Of a stretch of DNA of 13,623 bases, positions 6,418 through 13,623 are shown one piece after another. The position numbers and the translations under genes were made by a program. The notes under the pieces were generated by a model. The model was not told the DNA's origin and ran no database searches. It saw only the letters and a program-made list of their open reading frames with translations. This stretch comes from an uncultured Lachnospiraceae bacterium (GTDB taxonomy: Bacteria > Bacillota > Clostridia > Lachnospirales > Lachnospiraceae), in contig CAKRWX010000035.1 in assembly GCA_934418055.1 (NCBI GenBank), positions 1 through 13,623 on the forward strand. The letters run 5' to 3'. The stretch's first letter is position 1. Every line of letters begins with the position of its first letter.

Positions 6418-7623
6418 TTATTTCCATCCGGACATAACCTGAGATGGATATTTTTCCTGGTCAAAACAGTCAGAGAACACTTTTTCTATATTTTTGACAT
6501 GATAATAGATCACACCATTGATATGCTCCTCTTCTACCATATCCCGGTCAATATCACTGATCTCCAGCTCGGATAAGCGTCTTACCGTCTCCAGATGTGA
6601 AAGTGCCGCCTGGATCGTGCAGACAGGATGCTGCTTTCCTCCATTCTGATTCTTTTTTGCACAGGTGATCGCTTCATCTAATTTAAAACTCTCGCCTGAT
6701 TCAGGCATCGCACCGGCCTCTTCGATCCGCCCATCCTTCCAGCAGATCTGATAATTTCCGTGCTCATGATCGATCCGTTCTGGATTCAACCGGATCACTG
6801 CCTTTTCAAAATGGAACTCCGAAACCGGTCCCAATTCTTCATGAAGACAGTTATGTGTCGTGTAATACCAAACCGGAACACCGGATGCTGTCCTCACACA
6901 GAGTGCTGCAGTATCAAAATTTTCTACCTCCGGATCTGTCCGGTACAATTCTGCTTTTACCTCGGTCACTACTGCTGAATGATCCATCTGATCTCCCAGC
7001 AAAAAGAGCATGTTCTGGAACTGGTGGGCATTGGAATTATTCACCGGGCTGTCATTAACAAGATGACCGTGGAGTGTGCGTTTTCCGGCCCAGTTATTTC
7101 TATGATAATATGCCTTTCCGCGCTTAAAACCATGGATCGTTTTCAACACGACCGGATTGCCGAATTCGCCGTTTAAGATCCTGTTTTTTAACTCTCTTGT
7201 GACCGGTGAATAGTTCATCTGATAACCAACCGCCACAAAATGACCAGTTTCCTTCTCGATCTGTGCCATCTCCAGTGCTTCTTCAACACTGCTGCACAAC
7301 GGTTTTTCGATCAGCACATCTGAGCCGTGTTTTAAGCACTTCACGACCTGCTCAAAATGCAGAGGGATCGGAGTTGCGATCACCGCCAGGTCTGCATCAT
7401 GCTCTTCATAGAACTGTTCAATCTCCCGGTAAACCGGAATCCCATGTTCCAGAAGAAATGGATTCTGCTTTTCCACATCCGGCATCACATCGCAGACTCC
7501 CTCCAAGACCACTGACGGATCCTGGGTCCTTTTCTCCATTTCACGCAGATAGAACTTACCATAGCCGCCTACACCGATCAATACAACCTTCACACATGTT
7601 TTTTCTTCCATATTTATCATCAT
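6418..7623 (-). CDS. Gfo/Idh/MocA family NAD(P)-dependent oxidoreductase
   Basis: This 401-residue protein has the Gfo/Idh/MocA layout. An N-terminal Rossmann domain (about 10-130) carries the dinucleotide-binding loop 'GVGGYG' (17-22), 'ATPIPLHF' and the family motif 'EKPL' with Lys107. A C-terminal alpha/beta domain contains His200 in 'NSNAHQFQNMLFLLG', the likely counterpart of the family's catalytic His. Members mostly oxidise or reduce a hydroxyl on sugars, sugar acids or inositols using a nucleotide that often stays bound. The substrate is not assignable. It is the last gene of the operon; its ATG at 7623 overlaps the preceding stop (ATGA). AAGG sits directly against this ATG, so the in-frame ATGs at 7620 or 7611 may be the true start; 7611 gives the more usual N-terminus. 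Confidence 0.9.
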   Translation of the reverse strand: MMINMEEKTCVKVVLIGVGGYGKFYLREMEKRTQDPSVVLEGVCDVMPDVEKQNPFLLEHGIPVYREIEQFYEEHDADLAVIATPIPLHFEQVVKCLKHGSDVLIEKPLCSSVEEALEMAQIEKETGHFVAVGYQMNYSPVTRELKNRILNGEFGNPVVLKTIHGFKRGKAYYHRNNWAGKRTLHGHLVNDSPVNNSNAHQFQNMLFLLGDQMDHSAVVTEVKAELYRTDPEVENFDTAALCVRTASGVPVWYYTTHNCLHEELGPVSEFHFEKAVIRLNPERIDHEHGNYQICWKDGRIEEAGAMPESGESFKLDEAITCAKKNQNGGKQHPVCTIQAALSHLETVRRLSELEISDIDRDMVEEEHINGVIYYHVKNIEKVFSDCFDQEKYPSQVMSGWK

Positions 7624-9563
7624 CCTTCATAGATACTTTTATTTCGATAAGCACTCCACTCCGTCTCAAATGCCCCTGGCCCCGGTATCTCTCCTAACGG
7701 GTGGCGCAGACGCATCTGGGCTTCACATGTTCCCGATGGGCGTAACCAGATCTCCTGGATCTGTTCCTGATGCGCCAGTCCATCCTCTCCATCCAGGGAA
7801 AAACACACCAGGTCCGGTATGATGACCGCACCGTTCTCATCCTGATAAATGGCAGAACCCCGGCTTTTTCCACCAGACAGCCGGTATTCTTTCATCGCGG
7901 AGAGATACATCTGCTGACACAGGCGCTGATCATAATACCGATACCATGCTGCTTCTTCCGTCCATCCATCTGGCACAGTGACCGCTTGCGCGGCCTTTCT
8001 ATCCTGCCACTGTTCCCGCTCTTCACAGATTTCTTCCAGCATCTCTTCAATCGCTTCCGGATCTCGCAGCATCGCTGCCGCCTGGCTCATCTGCATCGCA
8101 GCCTTTTTTTCCTGTTCTTTCCAATATCCTGAATTCTTTTCAGCGGCCCATTGTCCAAGACAGATCCGTTCGTCCGCAAGTCTGAGCAACCGTTCCATTT
8201 CTTCCTGGCTCCAGCTTCGTTTTTCCTCTTTATGCGCCGCAATATACTGGGCTGCCCTTGTAGAGCCGACCTGACCGGAATTTAAAGCGCTTCCACCCGG
8301 TCGGTAGATGCCATGTGTCGCTGCTGCCTCTCCAACTGCAAAAATCCCCCTGATATTCGTCTGCCACCAGCCATCCACAGCCAGTCCGCCGTTGTTATGC
8401 TGTGCACAGACCGCCACCTCCAGCATCTCATGTGCCAGATCCACGCCATGCTCCTTATAAAAATCAACTGCCAGCGGATTTAACTGCCATAAGCGCTCGA
8501 TCGGTGTTTTCTGACAAGCCCCTGCCCGTTCAAGATACGTGCGGCACTCCTCAGAAAGTCCCTGGAAATCCACTTCTTTTCCGCCGCAATTATCCCGGTA
8601 ATCCAGCCATACGCGTCTTCCTTTTACGAATATTTCCCGGTAAACCAACAGATCGATCATGGATGAACCGTCTGCGACCTTTCTGGCATCAAATGGCCAC
8701 TGATATCCCTTTAAAAAGATCATATTCATCGCCGCTTTGATGTCCGGATAATAGTCCAATAAAAACTCCTGCGGATCATCTCCACTCTGATCAGTAGAGA
8801 CAAACCTTGGAAGCACCTGCATATAGCTTCCACTGACATTCCACCTTGGATGTAAGGAGGCCAGTCCATACTGCCACTCCGTCAGGTTTTTCCCTTTCAC
8901 ACCAGCCTCAAATGCCAGACCACTCGCACCATGCTGGCTGACCGGATACACACTCTGTCCATAAATCCCGGCCGGCCCGCCTGTGGCATAGACCAGATTC
9001 GTGCAGCGGATCAGCAGATGTGCTCCATTTTCTGTGTTCATGCACAGGATCCCAAACAATTTTTCTCCATCACTTAAAATGCGGATCACCTGATGATGAT
9101 CCAGGATCTCGATCTTCTTTTCACGGACTGCCTGCTCCAGCTTCTCTGTCATATACCGCGATGTATACGGTCCCACACTGGTTCCCCGGTCATTCGGATC
9201 GTGATCCGTCTTATATCCTACATATTCCCCGTAGCCATTGTGCGGAAATGGCACTCCGAGTTCTACCAGCTTAAAAAATCCCTGACAGGACAACGCCGCT
9301 TCACACAAGGCATGTTCGCCGTCCACGCAGCCACCATCAAACAACACCTGCGCCAGCTTCCGTACGCTGTCAGGTGCATCCCCGGCCAGAGACAGCTTAT
9401 AGTACGTCTGCTTATCGGAGCCTGTATTACGCGAGGTCCCCCAATTCATATCCTCTGTCACGAGCGCCAGATCCCGGACTCCATACTGAAAAAGCCTGTC
9501 CGCGGCATTCAGTCCTGCTGCACCTGAACCAACCACTACGGTGTGAATCTCTCTTACATCCAT
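7620..9563 (-). CDS. FAD-dependent oxidoreductase, fumarate reductase/aspartate oxidase flavoprotein type
   Basis: A 647-residue flavoprotein of the FAD_binding_2 superfamily (fumarate reductase, succinate dehydrogenase, L-aspartate oxidase, AprA). The FAD Rossmann loop 'VVVGSGAAGLNAADRL' is at residues 9-24, 'YATGGPAG' at about 192-199, and the C-terminal FAD signature 'IFAVGEAAATHG' (407-418) then 'RPGGSALNSGQVGSTRAAQ' (421-439). 'QHNNGGLAVDG' near 388-398 matches the conserved His region before the last FAD motif. The tail (about 440-647) is a helical, charged domain. It has no heme or covalent-FMN domain and no iron-sulfur subunit gene nearby, so its electron partner is unknown. I prefer the ATG at 9563, nine bases after AGGAG; one at 9569 is only three bases from it. 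The preceding gene's stop TAG forms part of TAGGAG. Confidence 0.88.
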   Translation of the reverse strand: MDVREIHTVVVGSGAAGLNAADRLFQYGVRDLALVTEDMNWGTSRNTGSDKQTYYKLSLAGDAPDSVRKLAQVLFDGGCVDGEHALCEAALSCQGFFKLVELGVPFPHNGYGEYVGYKTDHDPNDRGTSVGPYTSRYMTEKLEQAVREKKIEILDHHQVIRILSDGEKLFGILCMNTENGAHLLIRCTNLVYATGGPAGIYGQSVYPVSQHGASGLAFEAGVKGKNLTEWQYGLASLHPRWNVSGSYMQVLPRFVSTDQSGDDPQEFLLDYYPDIKAAMNMIFLKGYQWPFDARKVADGSSMIDLLVYREIFVKGRRVWLDYRDNCGGKEVDFQGLSEECRTYLERAGACQKTPIERLWQLNPLAVDFYKEHGVDLAHEMLEVAVCAQHNNGGLAVDGWWQTNIRGIFAVGEAAATHGIYRPGGSALNSGQVGSTRAAQYIAAHKEEKRSWSQEEMERLLRLADERICLGQWAAEKNSGYWKEQEKKAAMQMSQAAAMLRDPEAIEEMLEEICEEREQWQDRKAAQAVTVPDGWTEEAAWYRYYDQRLCQQMYLSAMKEYRLSGGKSRGSAIYQDENGAVIIPDLVCFSLDGEDGLAHQEQIQEIWLRPSGTCEAQMRLRHPLGEIPGPGAFETEWSAYRNKSIYEG

Positions 9564-9575
9564 TCTCATGCTCTC

Positions 9576-10343
9576 CTACAGTCTTTTTATATGAAAACCA
9601 CCATCAATATCGATATAATTGCCCGTTGTATACAAGAATTGATCGGAGCAAAGGGCACTTACCGCACCAGCGACATCCTCCGGTGTCCCCCATCTTGGGA
9701 TCGGGAAGGTTCCTTCTGCGATAAGGCGGTCATATTTTTCCTTCACTGTGCTGGTCATGTCCGTCATGATGACGCCCGGGCGTACCTCATGGACCAGGAT
9801 TCCTTCTCCTGCCAGCCGGTCGGCAAATAGCTTCGTAATCATGGCGATGGCACTCTTGGAAATGCAATACTCACCTCGACTGATGGAAGAAACCTCAGCA
9901 GAGCAGGAGCCTACATTCACAATGGTCCCACGTTTTCTTCCGGTCACCTCCTGCTTTAACATCTGATTGGCCACCAGCTGTGTCAAAAACATGGTTCCCT
10001 TGGCATTGATCCCCATCACACGGTCATAACTTTCTTCCGTCATTTCCAGAAGATCTGCCCTTACGAGGGGTGCCACACCAGCGTTGTTGACCAGCACATC
10101 GATCCGGCCAAATGTCTCAAGTGTCTCCTCTACCAGCCGTTTCCGGTCCTCCCGGTTATCGATCGTTCCAGAAACATAATGCCAGGTGATCCCTGCTTCC
10201 TCTAACTCTTTTAAATGCTCCATGCAGGCCTCTAAGGGCTTTGTGGCAAATACCACCACCTGATACCCGTCAAGCCCCAGCTGTTTTGCGATCGCAAGCC
10301 CGATCCCGCGGCTTCCTCCTGTGACGATTGCTGTCCGTTTCAT
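9576..10343 (-). CDS. Short-chain dehydrogenase/reductase, 3-ketoacyl-ACP-reductase-like
   Basis: A 255-residue classical SDR. Visible motifs are the cofactor loop 'TGGSRGIG' (8-15), 'NNAG' (86-89), Asn113, catalytic Ser146, Tyr159 and Lys163 ('YCISK'), and the C-terminal 'DGG' (247-249). The tail 'RPGVIMTDMT' and 'PRWGTPEDVA' resemble the group often annotated as 3-ketoacyl-ACP reductase, but the setting argues against fatty acid synthesis: there is no fab gene nearby and it sits among other oxidoreductases. It most likely interconverts a ketone and alcohol with NAD(P)H. The ATG at 10343 has an AGGAGGAG site and overlaps the upstream gene's stop by four bases. The frame stays open 117 bases further upstream, but that extension lies inside the preceding gene and lacks family similarity. 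Confidence 0.92.
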   Translation of the reverse strand: MKRTAIVTGGSRGIGLAIAKQLGLDGYQVVVFATKPLEACMEHLKELEEAGITWHYVSGTIDNREDRKRLVEETLETFGRIDVLVNNAGVAPLVRADLLEMTEESYDRVMGINAKGTMFLTQLVANQMLKQEVTGRKRGTIVNVGSCSAEVSSISRGEYCISKSAIAMITKLFADRLAGEGILVHEVRPGVIMTDMTSTVKEKYDRLIAEGTFPIPRWGTPEDVAGAVSALCSDQFLYTTGNYIDIDGGFHIKRL

Positions 10344-11671
10344 CGATTCTCCTCCTGATATTCCCGATAATATTGCAGATAATTCTCTGGATTTCTCACC
10401 ACACATCCGGTCGGTTTTCCTGCACGGATCAGATCCCCGCACTTTCCACAGGTCACACACACCTTTTTGGGATCGATCCGTCCGGTATCCCGGATCTGAT
10501 TTGGGAAATCCGGATCCGCAAAGGACAAACGCCCAAACAGCATCTGGTCACAAAGTCCCTCTTCGATTGCTCCTGCCGCATACAGATCGGAATACTGTCT
10601 TAAATAGGTAGGTGCAGATGCAGAGATTGCCATCTGCGGTACTGCTTTTTTCACTTCTCCGATCCCATGGATCATTCTGGCGATCCCATAAAGCGGATGC
10701 TCATCCGGGATATATTTGCCCATATCATATGGACGGGTCACATGAATGCTCACATAAGGATTGCCCATGGTCAGATTCACCATCGGCATCTGGTAATCTT
10801 CATAAAGCTCACGGATCAGCCGGATCGGTTCCTCCAGATTTGGAACATTCCCCTCCCCTTCCTTGACACCAAAGCCATATGGATATGCAAAGCCATCGTA
10901 AATACCGATCCGGGCAGTCACCAGAAACTGATCTGTCTCATAAGCCTTTGCCGCCTGGATCCCGTTGCGCAGCAATCTGGTTCTGTTTTCAAAGCTTCCG
11001 CCATACATGCCAGGGCGGATATAGGCAGAGGATAACTCCGCCAGCAAATAGCCATGGCAGGATTTGATATCCACCGCATCAAAGCCGGCCTCTCTCGCGA
11101 GCCATGCCGCTTCCCCGAATTTCTCCTCCAGAGATTTCAGATAATCATCCGACACGATGCAGCTGTCATCTGCCTTTCTTAATTTTTCATATTCCGGATG
11201 ACGGTATGCGATCATCGGAGCCGGTTTTCCCTGTGGATTGGAATAGCGGCCACTGTGATTAGCCTGCATCACCAGATATGGAGCAAAGCCATTGGCTTTT
11301 CGTCCCGCCTCCTTCACTGCTTCCGTCATTTTCTTATATGCGTCCAGATTATCTCTGGTCAGCATCAGCTGATGGAGGCTTGATCTTCCCTCCGGCACGA
11401 TGGAGATCGCCTCAAACCAGATCATGCCGCTTCCGCCCTCTGCTTCTCTCACATAGCGGTTGATCGTAAGCTCCGAAGGCGAACCATCCGGAAGTCCATC
11501 TGCCCCCTCCATCGGTGCAATGCCGACCCGGTTCGGAAGCGTCACATGGCCAAAGGTATACGGTGTCATCAGGATCTTCGTGTCCTTTGCCAGAGGAAGC
11601 TGGATCTCAAGCTCCTTTGCCTTTTCTTTTAATTCATCCAGTGTCCGGTAATGAAAACGTTCATGCTGCAT
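10340..11671 (-). CDS. Old-yellow-enzyme-like FMN/Fe-S oxidoreductase lacking the flavin-binding second domain
   Basis: A 443-residue protein built on the FMN-binding TIM barrel of NADH:flavin oxidoreductases ('PNRVGIAPMEG' at 46-56, 'HSGRYSNPQG' at 139-148, 'CHGYLLAELSSAYIRP' at 205-220, 'GSFENRTRLL' at 225-234). After the barrel come Cys405, Cys408, Cys411 and Cys423 (C-x2-C-x2-C-x11-C), like the 4Fe-4S site of the 2,4-dienoyl-CoA reductase/TMADH group. Those relatives continue for about 200 more residues with an FAD/NAD(P) domain; this one stops right after the cluster. It also has about 35 extra N-terminal residues. It probably reduces an activated C=C or oxidises a related bond, with electrons from a separate donor. 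Start: ATG 11671, nine bases after GGAGG; the GTG at 11677 is only three bases from it. It is the first gene of the operon. Confidence 0.9.
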   Translation of the reverse strand: MQHERFHYRTLDELKEKAKELEIQLPLAKDTKILMTPYTFGHVTLPNRVGIAPMEGADGLPDGSPSELTINRYVREAEGGSGMIWFEAISIVPEGRSSLHQLMLTRDNLDAYKKMTEAVKEAGRKANGFAPYLVMQANHSGRYSNPQGKPAPMIAYRHPEYEKLRKADDSCIVSDDYLKSLEEKFGEAAWLAREAGFDAVDIKSCHGYLLAELSSAYIRPGMYGGSFENRTRLLRNGIQAAKAYETDQFLVTARIGIYDGFAYPYGFGVKEGEGNVPNLEEPIRLIRELYEDYQMPMVNLTMGNPYVSIHVTRPYDMGKYIPDEHPLYGIARMIHGIGEVKKAVPQMAISASAPTYLRQYSDLYAAGAIEEGLCDQMLFGRLSFADPDFPNQIRDTGRIDPKKVCVTCGKCGDLIRAGKPTGCVVRNPENYLQYYREYQEENR

Positions 11672-11694
11672 CTTCACATTCCTCCATTTAATCT

Positions 11695-11723
11695 TTGAAT
11701 TTTTCTTCTTCTTGCTTTATACT
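11695..11723 (+). promoter_or_regulatory. Probable promoter of the AraC-family regulator gene
   Basis: TTGAAT (11695-11700) and TATACT (11718-11723) are 17 bp apart on the plus strand. The -10 box matches at five of six positions and the -35 box at four. The transcript would begin near 11730, leaving a leader of about 75 nt. The -35 box lies about 23 bp from the start codon of the divergent oxidoreductase gene. Confidence 0.6.
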
Positions 11724-11746
11724 AAGATCGTAATGATTCAATTTCT

Positions 11747-11781
11747 TCACAATCACAAGCAAAAATCAACTTTTTGATTTT
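11747..11781. promoter_or_regulatory. Candidate operator region: tandem TCACAA and an 8-bp palindrome
   Basis: Between the divergent genes there are two tandem copies of TCACAA (11747-11758) followed by an inverted repeat AAAATCAA - 4 nt - TTGATTTT (11762-11781). These are the only clear symmetric or repeated elements in the intergenic stretch and could bind the divergently encoded AraC-type protein. I found no convincing sigma-A promoter for the minus-strand operon here, which would fit an activator-dependent promoter. The assignment is inference. Confidence 0.35.
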
Positions 11782-11806
11782 CATCCTTTAGAAAGCAGGT
11801 ACCTGT

Positions 11807-12637
11807 ATGGATTGCACTCACATCCCTGAGATCAGTTGTTTTTATTCTGACACCATCGCCAGCCACATCTTAAATCCGTCCGCTCACTTTGAATATGAGA
11901 TGATCCTGATCATAGACGGTGCTGCTGAAGTCCGTATCCATGATAGAACGTATCAGCTCCAACGCGGAAGTCTGCTTTTTATCAGCCGCCTGGAACAGCA
12001 CCAGTTCTGCATCGCAAAGGAGCCTTACTGCCGCTATGTCCTCTCTGTCTCCAGTGATCTGCTCCTCTCTCATTTAAATGAGCCTCGTCTGGCTTCTATC
12101 TTTATGCAGCGGCCAGAATATTTTTCTCATGTGATCCAATTAAACGAGGAGCAGTTAGCGTATTTTCTTCCATTTTTTCAAAAGAGCGCTGATGAGTATG
12201 AAAAACAGCCTGATTTTTATACTCTGCAGAGTATTGCCCTGCTCCTTTCGATTCTGATCAGCCTGTACCGGCTCTATCCAAATGCCTTCCCCATGGAAGA
12301 CTCCAGCTCTCTGTCTGCTGCAGTTTTAAATGCCCAGATCTATGTCAGCAGGCATTTCAACCGGAAGCTGACCCTTCAGGAGATTGCTGACCAGTGTTTC
12401 CTCAGCCGTCACACGCTGTCTCTGGCCTTTAAGGAGATCGTTGGAATTACCTTTAAGGAGTACCTGCTCCTGTTCCGGATCACAGAGGCCAAAAAGCTTC
12501 TGCTCACCACGGACCTCAGCATCGCACAGATCGGAGAATCCGTAGGCTATATCAATGTGAATAACTTCTTAAAGATCTTTCGGGAAAAGGAACGTATCAC
12601 TCCGCTCCAGTACCGGAAGCAGTACCTTTCCCATTAA
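11807..12637 (+). CDS. AraC family transcriptional regulator with N-terminal cupin-like sensor domain
   Basis: A 276-residue AraC/XylS-type regulator. The N-terminal part (about 25-110) looks like the cupin-like ligand-binding barrel ('HFEYEMILIIDGAAEVRIHDRTYQLQRGSLLFI' region). It is followed by a helical linker, then the DNA-binding domain (about 175-275) with two helix-turn-helix units: 'LTLQEIADQCFLSRHTLSLAFKE' region (188-210) and 'LSIAQIGESVGYINVNNFLKIFR' region (237-259), ending in the family's 'ITPLQYRK' (264-271). It is divergent from the four-oxidoreductase operon across 135 bp, the usual setting for a substrate-responsive activator, so that operon is its likely target. The ribosome binding site (GCAGG) is weak, fitting low expression. 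A bidirectional terminator follows. Confidence 0.93.
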   Translation: MDCTHIPEISCFYSDTIASHILNPSAHFEYEMILIIDGAAEVRIHDRTYQLQRGSLLFISRLEQHQFCIAKEPYCRYVLSVSSDLLLSHLNEPRLASIFMQRPEYFSHVIQLNEEQLAYFLPFFQKSADEYEKQPDFYTLQSIALLLSILISLYRLYPNAFPMEDSSSLSAAVLNAQIYVSRHFNRKLTLQEIADQCFLSRHTLSLAFKEIVGITFKEYLLLFRITEAKKLLLTTDLSIAQIGESVGYINVNNFLKIFREKERITPLQYRKQYLSH

Positions 12638-12649
12638 TCCTATTATAGA

Positions 12650-12679
12650 AAAAAGCACTTTCCGAAGAAAGTGCTTTTT
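12650..12679. terminator. Bidirectional intrinsic terminator between convergent genes
   Basis: A perfect 13-bp stem (12650-12662 with 12667-12679) closes a CGAA tetraloop, with T-runs on both sides. It sits 12 bp after the araC-family stop codon and 42 bp after the convergent ABC transporter stop codon, serving both strands. Its base GCAC/GTGC stem flanked by A and T runs resembles the terminator at 6254-6301. Confidence 0.92.
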
Positions 12680-12721
12680 ATCTACAAAAATATGCTTTTT
12701 GTTACTAACTGATTTCAACCC

Positions 12722-13623
12722 CTAGTCTAATTCCTTCAGTCCCGTATACAGCTCATAATACCGGCCTCTCATGGCAAGCAGATCCTCATGATCACCTCGT
12801 TCAATGATCTGCCCCTGTTCCAGAACCATGATCGCATTGGCATTGCGGACAGTAGAAAGCCGGTGGGCGATCACGAAAGTCGTGCGGTCTGCCATCAGAC
12901 GGTCCATACCCTTTTCGATGTGCTTCTCAGTTCTCGTATCAACGGAGCTGGTCGCCTCATCTAAGATCAGGATCGGCGCTTTGGAAATTGCTGCGCGGGC
13001 AATGTTTAAGAGCTGTCTCTGGCCCTGGCTTAAATTTGCTCCGTCACCCTCAAGCATCGTGTCATAGCCGTGAGGCAGACGCATGATAAAGGAATGGGCA
13101 GAAGCCGTCTTTGCAGCCTGGATCACCTCTTCATCTGTCGCATCCAGTCTTCCGTAACGGATATTTTCCCGGACGGTTCCTGTAAACAGATGCGTATCCT
13201 GCAGCACCATCGCGATATTTCTTCTTAACTCATCCCGCTTGAGGTGCCGGATATCCACTCCATCAATCGTGATCGAACCAGACTGGATATCATAGAAACG
13301 ATTCAGAAGGTTGGTGATCGTGGTCTTTCCTGCGCCGGTAGAACCAACAAAAGCAATCTTCTGTCCAGGCTTTGCATATAAACTGATATTCTTTAAGATC
13401 ACCTTATCCGGCGTGTAACCGAAGGTGACATCCTTTAATTCTACATGGCCGGTCATCGGCTGGAGAGTCACGGCATCTGCATCATCTGCCTGTTCCGGCT
13501 GCTCATCCATAATAGCAAACACACGTTCTGCACCCGCCAGTGCTGAGAATACATTGCTGACCTGCATGGAAATCTCATTGATCGGACGGCTGAACTGTCT
13601 GGAGAAATTCAAAAACACGGTCA
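12722..13623 (-). CDS. ABC exporter, fused membrane and ATPase domains (N-terminus beyond window)
   Basis: The C-terminal 299 residues of an ABC-type exporter; the frame is open to the window edge, so most of the membrane domain is missing. The visible part starts with the end of the last membrane helix/cytosolic loop ('FSRQFSRPINEIS'), then a complete ATPase domain: Walker A 'GSTGAGKTT' (93-101 of the visible part), Q-loop 'VLQDTHLF' (Gln141), signature 'LSQGQ' (197-201), Walker B and catalytic Glu222 ('ILILDEATSSVD'), and the switch His253 ('IAHRLS'). All catalytic elements are canonical, so this site should hydrolyse ATP. The type resembles MdlB/LmrA/BmrA exporters, which in these bacteria often occur as two adjacent genes; a partner would lie to the right. 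The substrate is unknown. Confidence 0.95.
   Translation of the reverse strand, partial: TVFLNFSRQFSRPINEISMQVSNVFSALAGAERVFAIMDEQPEQADDADAVTLQPMTGHVELKDVTFGYTPDKVILKNISLYAKPGQKIAFVGSTGAGKTTITNLLNRFYDIQSGSITIDGVDIRHLKRDELRRNIAMVLQDTHLFTGTVRENIRYGRLDATDEEVIQAAKTASAHSFIMRLPHGYDTMLEGDGANLSQGQRQLLNIARAAISKAPILILDEATSSVDTRTEKHIEKGMDRLMADRTTFVIAHRLSTVRNANAIMVLEQGQIIERGDHEDLLAMRGRYYELYTGLKELD

Noticed and set aside
7206..7697. Plus-strand open frame of 163 codons
   Set aside because: It is a shadow antisense to the Gfo/Idh/MocA and flavoprotein genes, with a Ser/Pro/His/Arg-rich low-information translation and no start signals.
10344..10460. N-terminal extension of the short-chain dehydrogenase
   Set aside because: It lies within the end of the preceding gene, and the ATG at 10343 has a strong ribosome binding site and the normal SDR N-terminus.
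7620..11671. Assignment of the operon as an equol (daidzein reductase) or bile acid 7-dehydroxylation (bai) cluster
   Set aside because: The fold classes overlap, but the OYE-like protein lacks the FAD/NAD(P) domain of daidzein reductase and BaiCD/BaiH, there is a Gfo/Idh/MocA gene, and no bai CoA ligase, CoA transferase or dehydratase is present.

Overview
The window looks like a low-to-mid GC, Gram-positive anaerobic Clostridia chromosome, most likely a gut Lachnospiraceae-type organism. Reasons: a complete Rnf operon in the clostridial order rnfCDGEAB, strong AGGAGG-type ribosome binding sites, Ala/Thr/Glu-rich linkers after a lipoprotein signal, and proteins resembling Lachnospiraceae homologues. 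The genus is an inference; no rRNA or other taxonomic marker is present.

Layout, left to right. (1) 1-858, minus: the 5' part of an amino-acid-type ABC transporter solute-binding lipoprotein; its C-terminus runs off the window. It has its own near-consensus promoter and a long leader holding a terminator-like hairpin, so it may be attenuated. (2) 1028-6122, minus: six genes, rnfC, rnfD, rnfG, rnfE, rnfA and rnfB in transcription order, encoding the membrane ferredoxin:NAD+ oxidoreductase that couples electron transfer to Na+ or H+ export. A clean promoter precedes rnfC. RnfE carries an unusual Cys-containing, Lys/Ala/Glu-rich C-terminal extension. (3) About 6254-6301: a strong terminator separating the rnf operon from the next operon upstream. 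(4) 6418-11671, minus: a tight four-gene operon of four different oxidoreductase types, transcribed in the order OYE-like FMN/Fe-S enzyme, short-chain dehydrogenase, fumarate-reductase-type FAD flavoprotein, Gfo/Idh/MocA dehydrogenase. (5) 11807-12637, plus: a divergent AraC-family regulator, probably controlling that operon. (6) 12650-12679: a bidirectional terminator. (7) 12722-13623, minus: the C-terminal half of an ABC exporter (membrane plus ATPase fusion), cut by the window edge.

How the parts may work together: Rnf is core energy metabolism, exchanging electrons between reduced ferredoxin and NAD+ across the membrane. The redox operon looks like an accessory, AraC-controlled pathway that successively oxidises and reduces one substrate, plausibly a cyclic polyol, sugar derivative or plant-derived ring compound. 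The substrate cannot be read from sequence. No transporter or hydrolase lies in the operon. This four-oxidoreductase cassette is the best candidate here for an undescribed pathway.
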